A stretch of DNA of 64,000 bases. Source: Sulfurimonas sp. SAG-AH-194-L11. Its GTDB lineage: Bacteria > Campylobacterota > Campylobacteria > Campylobacterales > Sulfurimonadaceae. Below, piece after piece: positions 1 through 8,265 of the stretch (position 1 is the first letter of the stretch; every line of letters starts with the position of its first letter). The notes under the pieces were generated by a model, which made no database searches, was not told the origin of the DNA, and saw only the letters and a program-made list of their open reading frames with translations. The stretch is taken from assembly GCF_029215995.1 (NCBI RefSeq), contig NZ_JAEMVB010000006.1, positions 1-64,000 on the forward strand, written 5' to 3'. Both the position numbers and the translations under genes were made by a program.

Positions 1-395
1 TCGTGATTACTGAGTTTAGTATTCCCTCTATGTCAATCCTTAAGACCTACATAGATATTATTGATAAAAGTGGTTGGTATAAAAAAACACACATAATAGC
101 GAATCGTTCAGACTCTTTTGGATCTGTAACACATGAAGAGGCAAAAAAGATTTTAAGTAAGGGTTTAAAACATAACTTTGAAATCGATTTCTCTCTTCCA
201 AATGATGCTCTACATCTTCGTGAGTGTTGGAATGAAGCACAACTTGTGAGTGATGTGTATCCTCACTCTCCATTTATGAATGGGATAGTTGAAGTAGGAG
301 AAAAGTTTTTTCTTCATAACGATGAAAGTAGTAGTAAAGATAGTAGCTTAAAAAAAGAGATAACATTTTTAGAGAAGATTAAATCATGGCTTTAA
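1..395 (+). CDS. cpaE: CpaE/TadZ-like pilus assembly ATPase, C-terminal part (5' end outside window)
   Basis: The frame is open from the window edge to the stop at 393-395, so only about 130 C-terminal residues are visible and the GTG at position 3 is probably internal. The segment has the look of the end of a MinD/ParA-type P-loop ATPase: a strand-helix stretch with HIIANRSDS, then a substrate-like FEIDFSLPND segment and a late VSDVYPHSPF segment. TadZ/CpaE proteins of this family position Tad pilus machinery at the cell pole. Its stop lies inside the next gene (cpaF start at 386), so the two are translationally coupled. The Walker A end is not visible, so the family call rests mainly on context. 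Confidence 0.72.
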   Translation, partial: VITEFSIPSMSILKTYIDIIDKSGWYKKTHIIANRSDSFGSVTHEEAKKILSKGLKHNFEIDFSLPNDALHLRECWNEAQLVSDVYPHSPFMNGIVEVGEKFFLHNDESSSKDSSLKKEITFLEKIKSWL

Positions 396-1954
396 AAGAG
401 AAAATCAAAGGACGACTCCTACATAGTGTTCAAGCAACAAAAGAAGTCTCAGAGTCTAGTGTTATAGCTCAAGATGAGTTTGCAGTCTGTTCAGAACTCT
501 GTTTCCCACTTATGTATAAAAATGAAGAGTATTTTCAACTTGCATGTGAAATATATGATGCTTTTGTAGAAAAACTCAACATTAAAAGCCAGTTAACAGA
601 AAAGATGATTAGAGAAGTCGTTGTTAAACACATTTCTGAGTTCTCTATACCAAAGGCTGCTCTTAAGACAGAAATAGCTGATTTTGTAACAGATAATCTC
701 TTGAACTATGGTCCTATTAGTACAATTATAAGAATGGCTGGACCAGACTTAAATGATATTATTGTCAATACAAAAGATTACATTGATGTGATTTACGATG
801 GACAAACAATAGCTACACCTTTTCGTTTTAGAAGTGAAGAGGAACTCAAACGAATTATAAATAGAATGTTAAGTGAATCAAATAGAAAAATAGATGAGTC
901 TAGCCCTATCGCTTCTGCTAAACTCCCCGATGGTTCTAGAATTGAGATTCAGATTCCTCCAGTTGCCGCAAACTTAGATAAAGATGGAAAAGCTGGTTCT
1001 TACCTTACAGTAAGAAAGTTTCGTGAAATTCCTCTCCTTTTTGAAACACTTATTGATTCTCAAATGATAGATTTAAAAATAGCATATTTTTTATGTAAGG
1101 CTATTCAAGGCAAACTTAATATCGTTATTTCTGGTGGTACATCTAGTGGTAAAACAACTTTTTTAAATGCTATTACTCGTTTTATAGATGAGGGTGATCA
1201 ACTATTAACTATAGAAGATACAAAAGAGATGAAACCACAAATGCCATGCCACTCAATCCGCTCTTTTGAAACACGACCTCCAAATGAAGAGGGTGCTGGA
1301 GAGATCAGTATAGAGTCACTTTTACGTACTGCTCTGCGTTCAAGCCCTAGAAGAATCATAGTAGGAGAGTGTAGAGGTCCTGAGATTGTAACTATGCTTA
1401 ATGCTATGAATACGGGACATCCAGGTTCTATGACCACTATTCATGCGGATGATACTAAAGAGGCTATAGTTCGTATTGAAAATATGTTTTTAGAAGCTCG
1501 TCCAACTGCAAATATGAGTTTTGTTCGTTCTCAAATAATTTCTGCAGTAGACTTAATAGTACAAATTGTTCGTTTTCCAGATGGAAAACGCCGTGTTGTA
1601 AAGATCTCAGAACCTGAAAAACGTGTAGAAGAGAATGGAATAGTCTCAATGCTTGACTTGTTTGAGTTCAAACGCTCTTTAGATACAGACAATCCTATGG
1701 ACTCAAGTGGAAACTTTATGGCGATTTCAGCATCTACTCGTTCAACAGCAAAAATGCTACAAAATGGAGTTGTACTTGATAAAAGTATTTTTGATAATGA
1801 TTTTGTAGTCACAAGAGAACAACTTATTGAAGAGTTAAGAAGTTTTCATCCTAAGCGTATGTGTGGATGGAAGGCAAATTATATGACAGAGATTGTAAAA
1901 GCAACATACACTTCTGGACAAAATCTCCTTGAACGATGGCCTAATTTACAGTAA
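386..1954 (+). CDS. cpaF: Tad pilus secretion ATPase CpaF/TadA
   Basis: This 522-residue protein is a type II/IV secretion superfamily ATPase that powers assembly of the Tad (Flp) pilus at the cytoplasmic face of the inner membrane. The Walker A loop GGTSSGKTT lies near residues 249-257, followed by IEDTKEM, the RIIVGECRGPE Walker B region and the GHPGSMTTIHADD histidine box, all intact. It starts with an ATG inside the end of cpaE, and its TAA shares a base with the ATG of tadB (TAATG). A C-terminal extension of about 100 residues follows the core ATPase. The family call is firm; whether the motor extends, retracts or does both cannot be seen. Confidence 0.95.
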   Translation: MALKEKIKGRLLHSVQATKEVSESSVIAQDEFAVCSELCFPLMYKNEEYFQLACEIYDAFVEKLNIKSQLTEKMIREVVVKHISEFSIPKAALKTEIADFVTDNLLNYGPISTIIRMAGPDLNDIIVNTKDYIDVIYDGQTIATPFRFRSEEELKRIINRMLSESNRKIDESSPIASAKLPDGSRIEIQIPPVAANLDKDGKAGSYLTVRKFREIPLLFETLIDSQMIDLKIAYFLCKAIQGKLNIVISGGTSSGKTTFLNAITRFIDEGDQLLTIEDTKEMKPQMPCHSIRSFETRPPNEEGAGEISIESLLRTALRSSPRRIIVGECRGPEIVTMLNAMNTGHPGSMTTIHADDTKEAIVRIENMFLEARPTANMSFVRSQIISAVDLIVQIVRFPDGKRRVVKISEPEKRVEENGIVSMLDLFEFKRSLDTDNPMDSSGNFMAISASTRSTAKMLQNGVVLDKSIFDNDFVVTREQLIEELRSFHPKRMCGWKANYMTEIVKATYTSGQNLLERWPNLQ

Positions 1955-2889
1955 TGACAAACTTTGAAATAAGAATACTACTTTTACTAGTCATAAGTTT
2001 TAGTGCAACCTTTTTAGCTTATATAATGTATGTTGAGTACAAGAGAATTAAACATCTAAAATATGTAAAAAATGTCATTTCCCTTAAAGAAGAGGAGATG
2101 ATGGATATTTTAGAAAAAAATGAAAAAGCACAAACACTTGCCTTTACTAAAAAACTACATCTTATTATGAAGCATGCTGGTTTGGAGTTTCCACTTCCAG
2201 TTTTTATCTTCTTATTTGTTGTTTTTGTAGCAGGTTCTGGATCTGCATTTACTCTTTTTTTACAACATTGGCTTGGTTACTTTATTGGTATACCTTTTGG
2301 AGTAATGATCTTTTATATGATACTTAATGGTATTACACTCAGAAGAAAAAAAGAGTTTAACCGAGCATTAGCAACATCTATCTCAGTTTTGGTAAAGATG
2401 ATGAAAAATGGTATTGGTTTTGAGCAGGCTCTGCTAAAAGCCATTACTGTGTCAAGTTCTAGTATGTTTAAAGATATCTTTAGCCGATTTTTCCAAGAAA
2501 AGAATGCTATTGGTGAAGTTGAGGCATTTAAGAACTTAAATGATTATGTAAACTCCAAAGAGCTACTTATTTTTGCACTTGCTATAAAAATAGGACGAGC
2601 AAGTGGTGGTCAGTTTTCAAATACCTTAGAAAAAGTCGAAAAAACAATTTCGTATAGAAAAAAAATGCAAGAAAAAGTAGATGTTGTAACTCGTGAAGCA
2701 AGTATGGGTTCTTATATAGTTGTTGGTATAGCTATATTTTTATACTTTTCACTCAACGGAAATTTTGATGGAAAAATTCATGAGTATTTTATGAATTCAG
2801 AGTATGGAAGGTTTCAACTTCTAGGTATAGCAATGTGGGTTTTTATAGGGATGATTGCTAATAAAATAATTACAAGGATAGATAAATGA
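1954..2889 (+). CDS. tadB: Tad pilus inner-membrane platform protein TadB
   Basis: A 311-residue membrane protein of the T2SS-F (GspF-like) family. Hydrophobic segments are seen near residues 6-26, 80-125, 255-272 and 285-303, with the conserved cytoplasmic domain between them (KMMKNGIGFEQAL, then AIKIGRASGGQFSNTLEKV). TadB and TadC together form the inner-membrane platform that the CpaF ATPase acts on. The ATG overlaps the cpaF stop by one base, and its own TGA overlaps the tadC start (ATGA), so the three genes are tightly coupled. Confidence 0.93.
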   Translation: MTNFEIRILLLLVISFSATFLAYIMYVEYKRIKHLKYVKNVISLKEEEMMDILEKNEKAQTLAFTKKLHLIMKHAGLEFPLPVFIFLFVVFVAGSGSAFTLFLQHWLGYFIGIPFGVMIFYMILNGITLRRKKEFNRALATSISVLVKMMKNGIGFEQALLKAITVSSSSMFKDIFSRFFQEKNAIGEVEAFKNLNDYVNSKELLIFALAIKIGRASGGQFSNTLEKVEKTISYRKKMQEKVDVVTREASMGSYIVVGIAIFLYFSLNGNFDGKIHEYFMNSEYGRFQLLGIAMWVFIGMIANKIITRIDK

Positions 2890-3722
2890 TAGAGATGATT
2901 TCTTACTTTATTATGTCTTTGTCAGTATTAGTATTTATTGTTTTAGGTGTATGGTACTTTTATATTAAATTTAAACATGAACAGAGAATAAATCGTATCT
3001 TTAGTTTAGAAAAAGTACAGATACTATCAAGCACAGAAACAAAAAAGAAAGAGGACTTTAAACTCAAACTAATCAAAGCAGGTATAACGCAAAAACATTT
3101 TAATGAAGTTATCGTAGCGGGGATAGTTACTTGCTTTTCTCTACTCTATCTTGTTTATATCCTCAAGCTTACTTTGATGATGAATGTTTTACTAATACTT
3201 ATAGCAGTATCAATTGCAATTTTTATGCCAATGTTATATTTAGAAGAGCAGATAAAAGCAAGAATTAAAAGAATTGACAATGATTTAGCTATTTTTATTG
3301 ATCTTTTAATCATTATACTAGAAGGTGGGGGTGGTTTAAATAATGCCATTGATAGAGTTACAACTGATGGAGAAAATGTACTTGGACCTGACTTACTTGA
3401 AGAGTCAAGAAAGTTTAAAAACGAGTATATAACATATAGCAGCGAGATAGCTTATAACAACTTAGCATTAAGAACAGGTTCTGAAGCTATTGGTGCCATT
3501 GTTGGTTTTATGAAACTCTCCGAAGAGACAGGAATAGGTGTCAAAACTATTTTTGAAAATCAAGCAGAAGATATAAAAGCTGCCGAAATTTTAAATGTAG
3601 AAAAAGGTGCTGCGAGTATGAATATATGGATAACATTAACTATGTTTATATTTATAATACCCGCGGTTATAGCGATGATAGCATTTCCAATGGCAGCAGA
3701 TGCTTTAATGCCGGGATTTTAA
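2886..3722 (+). CDS. tadC: Tad pilus inner-membrane platform protein TadC
   Basis: A 278-residue partner of TadB, also of the T2SS-F family. An N-terminal membrane helix (about residues 6-28) and a central hydrophobic pair (about 78-115) precede the cytoplasmic domain with LIIILEGGGGLNNAIDRV and LRTGSEAIGAIVGFMKLSEE; a final membrane helix lies near residues 245-270. It starts within the tadB stop codon and ends 13 bases before cpaB. Length and motif order fit TadC. Confidence 0.92.
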   Translation: MIEMISYFIMSLSVLVFIVLGVWYFYIKFKHEQRINRIFSLEKVQILSSTETKKKEDFKLKLIKAGITQKHFNEVIVAGIVTCFSLLYLVYILKLTLMMNVLLILIAVSIAIFMPMLYLEEQIKARIKRIDNDLAIFIDLLIIILEGGGGLNNAIDRVTTDGENVLGPDLLEESRKFKNEYITYSSEIAYNNLALRTGSEAIGAIVGFMKLSEETGIGVKTIFENQAEDIKAAEILNVEKGAASMNIWITLTMFIFIIPAVIAMIAFPMAADALMPGF

Positions 3723-3735
3723 CTAAGGGAGTTGT

Positions 3736-4623
3736 ATGAGAAATAGACAAACAAGAATTATAATGGGAATTTTAGTGGGATTGGTACTTTTTTCTTCCTC
3801 TATTGCATTACTTATGTATTCAAAACAGGATAGTTTAAGTGAGTATGTTGAGGGACATATAGAAGTATATGTTGCGACAAAGCATTTAAATAAAGGTGAT
3901 TTGATTAGTTCTGAGGATATAGATAAAGCATACCTACCTAAGAGTTATATCGCTTTTACACCATTGACTCAGAGTGAAATTATAGGACGTTATGCAAAAG
4001 TAGAGATTTTTGCAAAAGAGCCTCTTCGTAAAGAAAAAATCTCTCTTACAAAGCCAAATGAAGAGCCAATAGTATCAAAACAACTTGTAAGAGAAAAAGT
4101 TAAAGTGAAAGTTTTAAAAACAAAAAAACTTAAAAAAGACACTATTACAGTAACTCTATCTCTATTTCAAAACATAGATGCTTCTCTTAAACAAGGGGAC
4201 TATATAGATATATTATCCGTGATTCCTAAAATTAGCAAAGGGAAAACTTCTAGGTATGACACAAAGTATGTTGCTCTAAAAGTAAAAATTCACTCATTTG
4301 TCAGTAACTATAAACAAGTTAAAAGATACATAACTAGTGATATAGATGGGAAATCTCTTACAGCAGACTCTATCATTTTTGAAATGAGTCCAAATGAGAT
4401 TAAAAACTTTTTATCTGTTTATTATAAAACACAGGAGTTAAATTCAAATAGAGTTTTTAACAGCAAAAAGAGTAACGAGGGTCATTTATGGATGGTTAAG
4501 TGTAGTACTAACGAAGATGATAAGCAGCAAAAAATGAAAAACAAGATGCTTGTAGATCATAAAACTACTTATAGAAAAAGAGTTGCAAAACGAGATAAGG
4601 TAAGCATATCTTATGAAGACTAA
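3736..4623 (+). CDS. cpaB: Tad pilus assembly protein CpaB/RcpC (SAF domain)
   Basis: A 295-residue protein with one N-terminal membrane helix (about residues 9-27) and a SAF domain from about residue 42 (VYVATKHLNKGDLISSEDI, then EIIGRYAKVEIFAKEPL). CpaB/RcpC proteins sit in the periplasm and are thought to link the secretin to the inner-membrane complex or peptidoglycan. A second beta-rich domain (about 115-235) fits the RcpC C-terminal domain. The last 60 residues are lysine-rich and poorly conserved in character. An AGGGAG-like ribosome binding site precedes the ATG, and the end overlaps the next gene by 11 bases. Confidence 0.88.
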   Translation: MRNRQTRIIMGILVGLVLFSSSIALLMYSKQDSLSEYVEGHIEVYVATKHLNKGDLISSEDIDKAYLPKSYIAFTPLTQSEIIGRYAKVEIFAKEPLRKEKISLTKPNEEPIVSKQLVREKVKVKVLKTKKLKKDTITVTLSLFQNIDASLKQGDYIDILSVIPKISKGKTSRYDTKYVALKVKIHSFVSNYKQVKRYITSDIDGKSLTADSIIFEMSPNEIKNFLSVYYKTQELNSNRVFNSKKSNEGHLWMVKCSTNEDDKQQKMKNKMLVDHKTTYRKRVAKRDKVSISYED

Positions 4624-5071
4624 AAAGAGCTTTCGTAATGCCTTTGGTTTAGGACAAATTATGGCGACACTTTTGGTTGTTTTACCAACTTTAGCATTTA
4701 GTGTTACTTTTATGATTGAGTACTGGAGCATAATGCAGATTGATTATAAGTTAAAACTTATTGCAAATATGGGAAGTACTTTTGCAAATTCTCGTACAGA
4801 TTTACGAAATTGGTCTGATGGTAGTGGTGGCAATGCAAGTGATTTGAACTCTTTTATCGCATCTGCAAGTTCCCTATGTCCTGGTGGAAAAACACTTCAA
4901 TTTGGTCCGGTAAGTGATGGAAGTATGAAAGGTGAGATTGATATCACTGTGCAATATACTACACCTGAGGGGACATACTTAGGAACTAAAACACTCAGTA
5001 CTAACATAAAAACATACTCATATCATGATCAAAACATGTCGGTTGTGCTTACTTGCCCAACAAATCAATAA
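4613..5071 (+). CDS. TadE-like pseudopilin
   Basis: A 152-residue protein with a short basic N-terminus and one hydrophobic helix (about residues 17-40) containing a glutamate-tyrosine pair in FMIEYWS, as in TadE-type pseudopilins. Such proteins are processed by the Tad prepilin peptidase and take part in pilus assembly. The rest is a small periplasmic domain with two widely spaced cysteines (CPGG near residue 94 and the final LTCP), which could form a disulfide. Its start lies inside cpaB and it precedes the secretin gene. No second TadE/TadF/TadG gene is visible. The family call is moderate because the sequence is divergent. Confidence 0.72.
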   Translation: MKTKKSFRNAFGLGQIMATLLVVLPTLAFSVTFMIEYWSIMQIDYKLKLIANMGSTFANSRTDLRNWSDGSGGNASDLNSFIASASSLCPGGKTLQFGPVSDGSMKGEIDITVQYTTPEGTYLGTKTLSTNIKTYSYHDQNMSVVLTCPTNQ

Positions 5072-5085
5072 ACGAAAGGTAAAAA

Positions 5086-6786
5086 ATGAAAAAATTAATA
5101 TTATTACTACTTATCACCATAAGTGCTCTGCTTGCTCAAGATATAGTTGTCTTTAACAATGAATACAAGGTTTTAGATCTTGGAAAAAAAGTGAAAAAAC
5201 TACTTGTTGGAAATAAAGAGATGATAAATGTCTCTTTGTTGAGTACATCTAACTCAAGAACTACTACTCTTAAAATATTTGGAAAAAAAAGTGGAACTAC
5301 TTCTATTCTTATTAAGTATAAAGATGGAAGTATAGAGAATTATCATGTATATGTAAATGAGAACCTAGGTTTTATACAAAAAATGATAAACATGATAGAG
5401 CCAAGTCTAAGTTTAAGTAAAATAGGGGATGCATCAACTGTCATCACTGGAAGTTTTAAGGACCCACACAATAAAAAAAGAATTTTTGCTGTTTTACAAA
5501 GTGCTGGTTTAGATATGACAAAACTTATGGACTTAACTGAAACCGCAAAAGTAAATAAAATGGTACGAACAAAACTTTATCTAGTAGAAATCAATAACCA
5601 AAAAGCAAAAGATTTAGGTGGAATTACAGGGATGGGGTTTTTCTCTGAGTATCTCAACGCAGCTATAAATCCAGGAGCAGTAAACGCTGCAACTTTTAGT
5701 GGTTGGTTACTCGATAATGCGGGTGCCTTTACTACTACAAAAGGAAAGTCTGTAAGTGGTACACTTAATTTTCTGCAAGAGAGTGGCATAGGTAAAATTT
5801 TAGATGATACAGTTCTTATGACAACTGAAGATGAAAATGCTAGTTTTCGTGTGGGTGGAGATGTCTATATTCCTATAGGTGTAACACAAAACATTGGACT
5901 TGCTCCAACTATTTTACTTGAAGAAAAAAAGTATGGTTTAACACTAGCACTCAACAGTCAGTTTATGGAAAAAGATGGTTTTATGCATATAACTGTAAAC
6001 ATAGAAGATAGTCAGTTTGATACAAACAAAGATCATGATGTACAACTAGGTGAGTTTATAGTGGTTCCATCTTTTGTAAACAAAACAATTGCAACAAATG
6101 TTGTAGTAAAGTCTGGACAAGTTATAGTCCTTGGTGGTCGTTTACATACAGAAGATATTGAGAGTGAAGAAAAAGTACCATTTTTAGGAGATATTCCACT
6201 TTTAGGTGAACTGTTTACACATACTGTTTCTGCTCAAAAAGAGAATGATTTACTTTTTTTCTTGGTGCCTGAGATAATTGATGCAAATGAAAATATAGAT
6301 GACACAGGTTTTTATAAAGAATTTAAAGACTCTACTGTAGAGTTTCACAAAGATGCATATACATATAAAAAAAGCCCCGATAAAAATAGTAGTATAGAAG
6401 TAGTAAATAAAAAAATTCCCTTAGTTGTTTTAAATGATGAAGCCGATGATGTTATGCTGATTGAAGTTGAAGAGAGTAATGAAAAGCAAGAGAATCTCAT
6501 CCAAAAAGATATCTCTCAAGAGATAATTGTAGAGGTACCAGCAGAAGAAAAAGTAGTACAAAAACAGACAAAATATGCGGTAAGAAGTGAGAAAGTTTTC
6601 TTGCGCTCAAAACCAGTCGATGGAAAACGTGTACGGGTATGGACAAGGGGACACTCTTTTACTGCGAGTGAAGAAAAAATGATTGATGGAAAGGTCTGGT
6701 TACGTGTCAAAGAAAACTGTTTAGAGAAGTGTGTAGCGGAGAATAGTGAGCTTTGGCTCTCAAAAGCAATAGTGAAAATAATATAA
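5086..6786 (+). CDS. cpaC: Tad secretin CpaC/RcpA with C-terminal SH3-like domain
   Basis: A 566-residue outer-membrane secretin through which the pilus leaves the cell. It has a cleavable signal peptide (MKKLILLLLITISALLAQ), a pilus/BON-type N-domain (about 20-90), and the secretin core (about 150-405) with the hallmark VPFLGDIPLLGELF near residue 365 and a closing FLVPEII. Unusually, about 160 more residues follow: an acidic linker rich in glutamate and lysine, then a domain from about residue 495 (VRSEKVFLRSKPVDG, later DGKVWLRV) that resembles a bacterial SH3 domain. The tail also carries two close cysteines (ENCLEKC). It lies 14 bases after the TadE-like gene with a good ribosome binding site. 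Confidence 0.9.
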   Translation: MKKLILLLLITISALLAQDIVVFNNEYKVLDLGKKVKKLLVGNKEMINVSLLSTSNSRTTTLKIFGKKSGTTSILIKYKDGSIENYHVYVNENLGFIQKMINMIEPSLSLSKIGDASTVITGSFKDPHNKKRIFAVLQSAGLDMTKLMDLTETAKVNKMVRTKLYLVEINNQKAKDLGGITGMGFFSEYLNAAINPGAVNAATFSGWLLDNAGAFTTTKGKSVSGTLNFLQESGIGKILDDTVLMTTEDENASFRVGGDVYIPIGVTQNIGLAPTILLEEKKYGLTLALNSQFMEKDGFMHITVNIEDSQFDTNKDHDVQLGEFIVVPSFVNKTIATNVVVKSGQVIVLGGRLHTEDIESEEKVPFLGDIPLLGELFTHTVSAQKENDLLFFLVPEIIDANENIDDTGFYKEFKDSTVEFHKDAYTYKKSPDKNSSIEVVNKKIPLVVLNDEADDVMLIEVEESNEKQENLIQKDISQEIIVEVPAEEKVVQKQTKYAVRSEKVFLRSKPVDGKRVRVWTRGHSFTASEEKMIDGKVWLRVKENCLEKCVAENSELWLSKAIVKII

Positions 6787-6818
6787 GTTAATATTATAAT
6801 ATATTTAGTGAATATTAT

Positions 6819-6847
6819 TTGCTTTTGAAGCTTAGATTCGCTATAAT
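6819..6847 (+). promoter_or_regulatory. Sigma-70-type promoter for the Flp-like pilin gene
   Basis: TTGCTT at 6819-6824 and TATAAT at 6842-6847 are separated by exactly 17 bases and lie 34 bases before the pilin ATG. This would let the pilin be expressed separately from, and more strongly than, the assembly genes upstream. Confidence 0.65.
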
Positions 6848-6880
6848 AATTACAAGTTTATCACAAAGAAAAGGAAAATC

Positions 6881-7069
6881 ATGTTGAAAAAACTGTTTGG
6901 TCGTGTTAAGTCACAAAAGGGAATGAGTGGAGTTTTAATTGCTATGTTATTAGTAGTTGTTGGTGTTGGTTTAGTTGCGGGTGTGAATACATTTATGACA
7001 GATAATATGTCTGATATAACATTGAAAGCACAAGGTAATATTGATACTGCTACTAGTAATGTACCATAG
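6881..7069 (+). CDS. Flp-like type IVb pilin, non-canonical processing region
   Basis: A 62-residue protein at the end of the Tad locus with a good ribosome binding site (AAGGA at 6871-6875). It has a basic N-terminus, a glycine at residue 20 (SQKG) as the likely prepilin peptidase site, a strongly hydrophobic helix (about 23-42) and a short polar tail, which is the plan and size of Flp pilins. It lacks the glutamate at position 5 and tyrosine at position 6 after the cleavage site that most Flp pilins carry: the mature start would read MSGVLIAML. Identity as the major pilin is inferred from position, size and its own promoter. Confidence 0.75.
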   Translation: MLKKLFGRVKSQKGMSGVLIAMLLVVVGVGLVAGVNTFMTDNMSDITLKAQGNIDTATSNVP

Positions 7070-7086
7070 GTATTTATTGTTAATAA

Positions 7087-8022
7087 CTACTTCCTTATGG
7101 AAGTAGCCGTTAAAAAGATATAATCTTTACCTGTAATTGTTACACGGTATTTTTTCTGTTGCAGGTATTTTTTAGAAAATACAACATCTTTATAGAGTAG
7201 TCCCATCTCTGAAAAAGCATAGTTTTTTACTCTTGCTCCATAAATCATCTCTCCATCTACCCATCGACAATTTGGAAACCCAAGTATCATAGCAGCATCC
7301 TTTTTAAGCTGATTTTGTACTATAGACATAAGCAAAGGATTAAACTCAAGGTTTGAGCTTTGTAGTGTTCCTATGCTTATGATAAGGTCAAATTTCCCTA
7401 AGTTTAAACTCTCTAAGTCATTGATATCATGTTGATAAAAAGAGATGTTTTTGTACTCTTGAAAATGCTCTTTTGCCCTGTTTATGGCTGATGAACAGTA
7501 ATCAATTCCTATAAGTTCTAATCTTGATATATCTTGAGTAAGTGAGAGTATGGCTTCAAACTCATCTCCACTGTTTACTCCAAGGTTTAAAATTCTAAGT
7601 CGAGTATCTATTTTGACATTTTGAAGTGCTTGAAGATAGTAGTAGATAAAAGAGCTCTCTTCATTTTTATGAATTTGACTAAATATAGAGTCTTGACCAT
7701 ACTTTTCTTCTTTATCTATGATAGATTTATGAAAACTAGAGTCACTATTTAACTTTTGAAATTTAAGTAAAACTGTATGCTCTGTATAGATTTTTGGTGT
7801 TAGCATTCTACACTGAAGTAGTTGTGCTAAATCTATCCAAGATTTGTATCCTCTATAGATATATTTTTGCTTATTAAGCGAGTAGATATTTCCATTATAA
7901 GAGGAAAAGAGGTCTGGGTTAAGTACTTCAAACTCGATGCTATCTCGAGGTTTAAGGGGTTTTAGTTGTTCTTTAAGTGCTGTTATGATTTGTGTCATGG
8001 GTTCTATGGTAAAAGTATACAT
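7087..8022 (-). CDS. SAM-dependent methyltransferase-like protein
   Basis: A 311-residue cytoplasmic protein. The C-terminal two thirds look like a class I SAM methyltransferase: motif I is a degenerate ILNLGVNSGDE near residue 145, an acidic loop ELIGIDYCSSA follows, then a YQHDIND motif and FDLIISIGTLQS. The first 130 residues are not a domain I recognise. The substrate cannot be told from sequence. It is monocistronic, convergent with the pilin gene, and its stop lies in a short hairpin (CTACTTCC/GGAAGTAG at 7087-7106) that could help end transcription. Confidence 0.75.
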   Translation of the reverse strand: MYTFTIEPMTQIITALKEQLKPLKPRDSIEFEVLNPDLFSSYNGNIYSLNKQKYIYRGYKSWIDLAQLLQCRMLTPKIYTEHTVLLKFQKLNSDSSFHKSIIDKEEKYGQDSIFSQIHKNEESSFIYYYLQALQNVKIDTRLRILNLGVNSGDEFEAILSLTQDISRLELIGIDYCSSAINRAKEHFQEYKNISFYQHDINDLESLNLGKFDLIISIGTLQSSNLEFNPLLMSIVQNQLKKDAAMILGFPNCRWVDGEMIYGARVKNYAFSEMGLLYKDVVFSKKYLQQKKYRVTITGKDYIFLTATSIRK

Positions 8023-8076
8023 ACAAGTATTATACTATAATAGACCTCTTACATAATCCAGTAAAAAGAATCTATC

Positions 8077-8152
8077 AGCCTTAGCACATCACTTTTGTAA
8101 AGTAAAGCTATCGCAATAGCTAAGGCTATTACTCAATCTTGACTTTACAAAA
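8077..8152. repeat. Crossed inverted repeats between divergent genes
   Basis: In the 243-base gap between the divergent methyltransferase and GGDEF-EAL genes, AGCCTTAGC (8077-8085) pairs with GCTAAGGCT (8119-8127), TTTTGTAAAGT (8093-8103) pairs with ACTTTACAAAA (8142-8152), and a third hairpin, AGCTAT CGCA ATAGCT, sits at 8106-8121. The first two pairs interleave, so the element could fold as a pseudoknot or switch between hairpins. No reading frame of note lies here. The function is unknown. Confidence 0.55.
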
Positions 8153-8265
8153 TTAATGCACTCTGACTCATATCTTAAGTTTTATAGCTTATGCAAGAAG
8201 TCTAATAGAAAATTAATCTTTATTTTGGACAATATAAGTTAGTATAAAGATAAGGTTTTAAAAAT

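Noticed and set aside
7087-7106. Hairpin CTACTTCC/GGAAGTAG as a strong terminator for the Tad locus
   Set aside because: The stem is only eight bases and no T run follows on the plus strand; it overlaps the end of the minus-strand gene, so it is mentioned there only as a possibility.
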